NCBI GenBank assembly: GCA_024653845.1
Contig: JANLHA010000324.1
Span: 1 to 7,246 of the forward strand
Reading direction: 5' to 3'
DNA: 7,246 bases
Source of the DNA: Candidatus Omnitrophota bacterium
GTDB taxonomy: Bacteria; Omnitrophota; Gorgyraeia; Zapsychrales; JANLHA01
Part shown: positions 6,382 to 7,246 of the stretch, in pieces
How the letters are laid out: each line of letters begins with the position of its first letter
Position numbering within the stretch: position 1 is the first letter of the stretch
Position numbers and translations under genes: made by a program
Notes under the pieces: model-generated
Seen by the model: only the letters and a program-made list of their open reading frames with translations
What the model was told of the DNA's origin: nothing
The model's database searches: none

Positions 6382-6473
6382 GAGCGAGGGCGGAGAGGTT
6401 AAGCGAATCTCGACTCGCAGGGGAGAGATGAGCGTTTCTGCGTAAAATTCACCTCCTGCCGTAAAAAGGAAAT

Positions 6474-7169
6474 ATGCACGCTAAAATTTTAGAAATATTC
6501 AAATCTATTCAAGGCGAAGGTCCATATGCGGGGGTGTCGCAGGTCGTCGTACGTTTTTTTGAATGCAATATGCATTGCGTCTGGTGCGACACGCCAGCGT
6601 CGATTGGCGATACGACACGCAACTATAAAGAGTTGTCCCTCGAGGACATTTTTGCGCAGATCAGTCAGCTTTATCCCGGATGTCATTCGGTGAGCTTGAC
6701 CGGTGGCGAGCCGCTTTTGCAAAAAGATTTTATCAAAATGCTTTTGCCGTTGATAAAAAATAAGGGAATGAAGGCGTATCTTGAGACGAACGGTGTTCTC
6801 CCAGAACAGCTCAAGGACATTGTCAACGACGTGGATGTCATTGCCATGGACATTAAGCTGCCCAGCTCGACGCAATGCCGCCCGTATTGGCAAGAGCATG
6901 AAGAGTTTTTGAAAATCGCTCATCGTGCACAGGCCGAAACGTTTGTCAAAACGGTGATTTCGAGTGATACGCAAAAAGAAGATATTCAAAAAGCCGTCCA
7001 ATTGGTTGAAAGGGTTGATCGGGAGACATTGTTCATTTTGCAACCCAACACATATGATTTGAAGAATGGGGTGGTTGCCAAGTGTTCAGAATATTTGGAA
7101 TATTGTTTGCCGCATTTGCCCAATGTTCGTGTGATGCCGCAGATGCACAAGTTTATGAAGATCAGATGA
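6474..7169 (+). CDS. queE: 7-carboxy-7-deazaguanine synthase, radical SAM (QueE)
   Basis: QueE rearranges 6-carboxytetrahydropterin to 7-carboxy-7-deazaguanine using a 4Fe-4S cluster and S-adenosylmethionine. The cluster ligands are Cys31, Cys35 and Cys38 (CNMHCVWCDT, spacing C-x3-C-x2-C), with Thr40 in the position that binds Mg in this family. The opening FKSIQGEGPYAG is the classic QueE substrate-binding motif. TGGEPLL (76-82) contacts SAM, and MDIKLPSS and FILQPNTYD are further family motifs. Length is 231 residues, as usual, and the protein is intact. AAGGA at 6466-6470 lies only three bases before the ATG, a short spacing. It follows the inverted-repeat element by 12 bases and completes the preQ0 pathway with queD and queC. 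Confidence 0.95.
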   Translation: MHAKILEIFKSIQGEGPYAGVSQVVVRFFECNMHCVWCDTPASIGDTTRNYKELSLEDIFAQISQLYPGCHSVSLTGGEPLLQKDFIKMLLPLIKNKGMKAYLETNGVLPEQLKDIVNDVDVIAMDIKLPSSTQCRPYWQEHEEFLKIAHRAQAETFVKTVISSDTQKEDIQKAVQLVERVDRETLFILQPNTYDLKNGVVAKCSEYLEYCLPHLPNVRVMPQMHKFMKIR

Positions 7170-7176
7170 TGGTTTC

Positions 7177-7241
7177 GGTGGGTCGGATCGCCTCTGCGCT
7201 CCGACACTTCCTCGTCAAGTGACTCGGTCGCAGGACCCGCC
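7177..7241. repeat. Inverted-repeat element after queE, running to the window end
   Basis: Four paired blocks nest in order: GGTGGGTC (7177-7184) with GACCCGCC (7234-7241, one G-T pair), CTGCG (7194-7198) with CGCAG (7229-7233), CCGA (7201-7204) with TCGG (7224-7227), and CACTT (7205-7209) with AAGTG (7217-7221), leaving a 7-base loop. A competing pair GTCGGA/TCCGAC exists at 7182-7205. The outer ends are uncertain because the window stops at 7246. It starts seven bases after the queE stop and has no terminator-like T-run. Confidence 0.6.
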
Positions 7242-7246
7242 TGAAG

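Larger units (their letters stand above)
6311..6461. repeat. 151-bp inverted-repeat element overlapping the queC stop codon
   Basis: Perfect 19-bp inverted repeats, CGGCAGGAGGTGAATTTTA (6311-6329) and its exact complement (6443-6461), bound the element. The pairing continues imperfectly inward through GCAGAA (6333-6338) and TTCTGC (6436-6441). The core is GC-rich and contains two tight hairpins (6348-6359 and 6365-6381). The left arm includes the last three codons and TGA of queC; the right arm ends 12 bases before the queE start. There is no transposase and no target duplication longer than one base. The size and layout recall REP, MITE or Rickettsia palindromic elements, but identity with a known family is not claimed. 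Confidence 0.8.

Noticed and set aside
6986..7207. Minus-strand open frame beginning in the post-queE element
   Set aside because: Most of it lies opposite the conserved 3' half of queE. Only its first codons fall in the element.

Overview
The window looks like a stretch of chromosome from an uncultured diderm (Gram-negative-type) bacterium. It encodes an outer-membrane secretin, inner-membrane assembly factors of a type II secretion or type IV pilus-like machine, and a lipoprotein amidase. Base composition is moderate and the genes are packed tightly, all on the + strand. The combination is compatible with lineages such as Omnitrophica or Elusimicrobia, but that placement is inference from gene style only and could not be tested here.

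Positions 1-3327 hold the secretion/pilus block: the 3' end of a PilO/GspM-like gene, a GspC-like protein with one membrane segment and an HR-type domain, an exported protein with five 24-residue MORN-type repeats, and a GspD/PilQ-family secretin. A good extended -10 promoter just before the secretin suggests that the secretin and what follows can be transcribed separately from the upstream genes.

Positions 3324-5157 hold envelope genes: an N-acetylmuramoyl-L-alanine amidase with a lipoprotein signal, whose TTG start overlaps the secretin stop, and glutamate racemase (murI). Peptidoglycan remodelling next to a secretin is functionally sensible, because the secretin must cross the wall.

Positions 5159-7169 hold queD, queC and queE. 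Together they convert 7,8-dihydroneopterin triphosphate to preQ0, the precursor of queuosine. QueF, FolE and Tgt are not in the window.

The most unusual part is not a gene. From gspC-like to queD, gaps between genes range from overlap to about 90 bases. In contrast, each of the three 3' ends in the que block is abutted by a different inverted-repeat element: 104 bp after queD with 18-bp perfect arms, 151 bp across the queC stop codon with 19-bp perfect arms, and at least 65 bp after queE running to the window end. The second and third are GC-rich and appear related in opposite orientation. They look like small palindromic, MITE/REP-like dispersed elements that settle at gene ends. The second may have supplied queC's stop codon, and it pairs a perfect Shine-Dalgarno sequence with its complement just upstream of queE. 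No intergenic stretch exceeds 300 bases.
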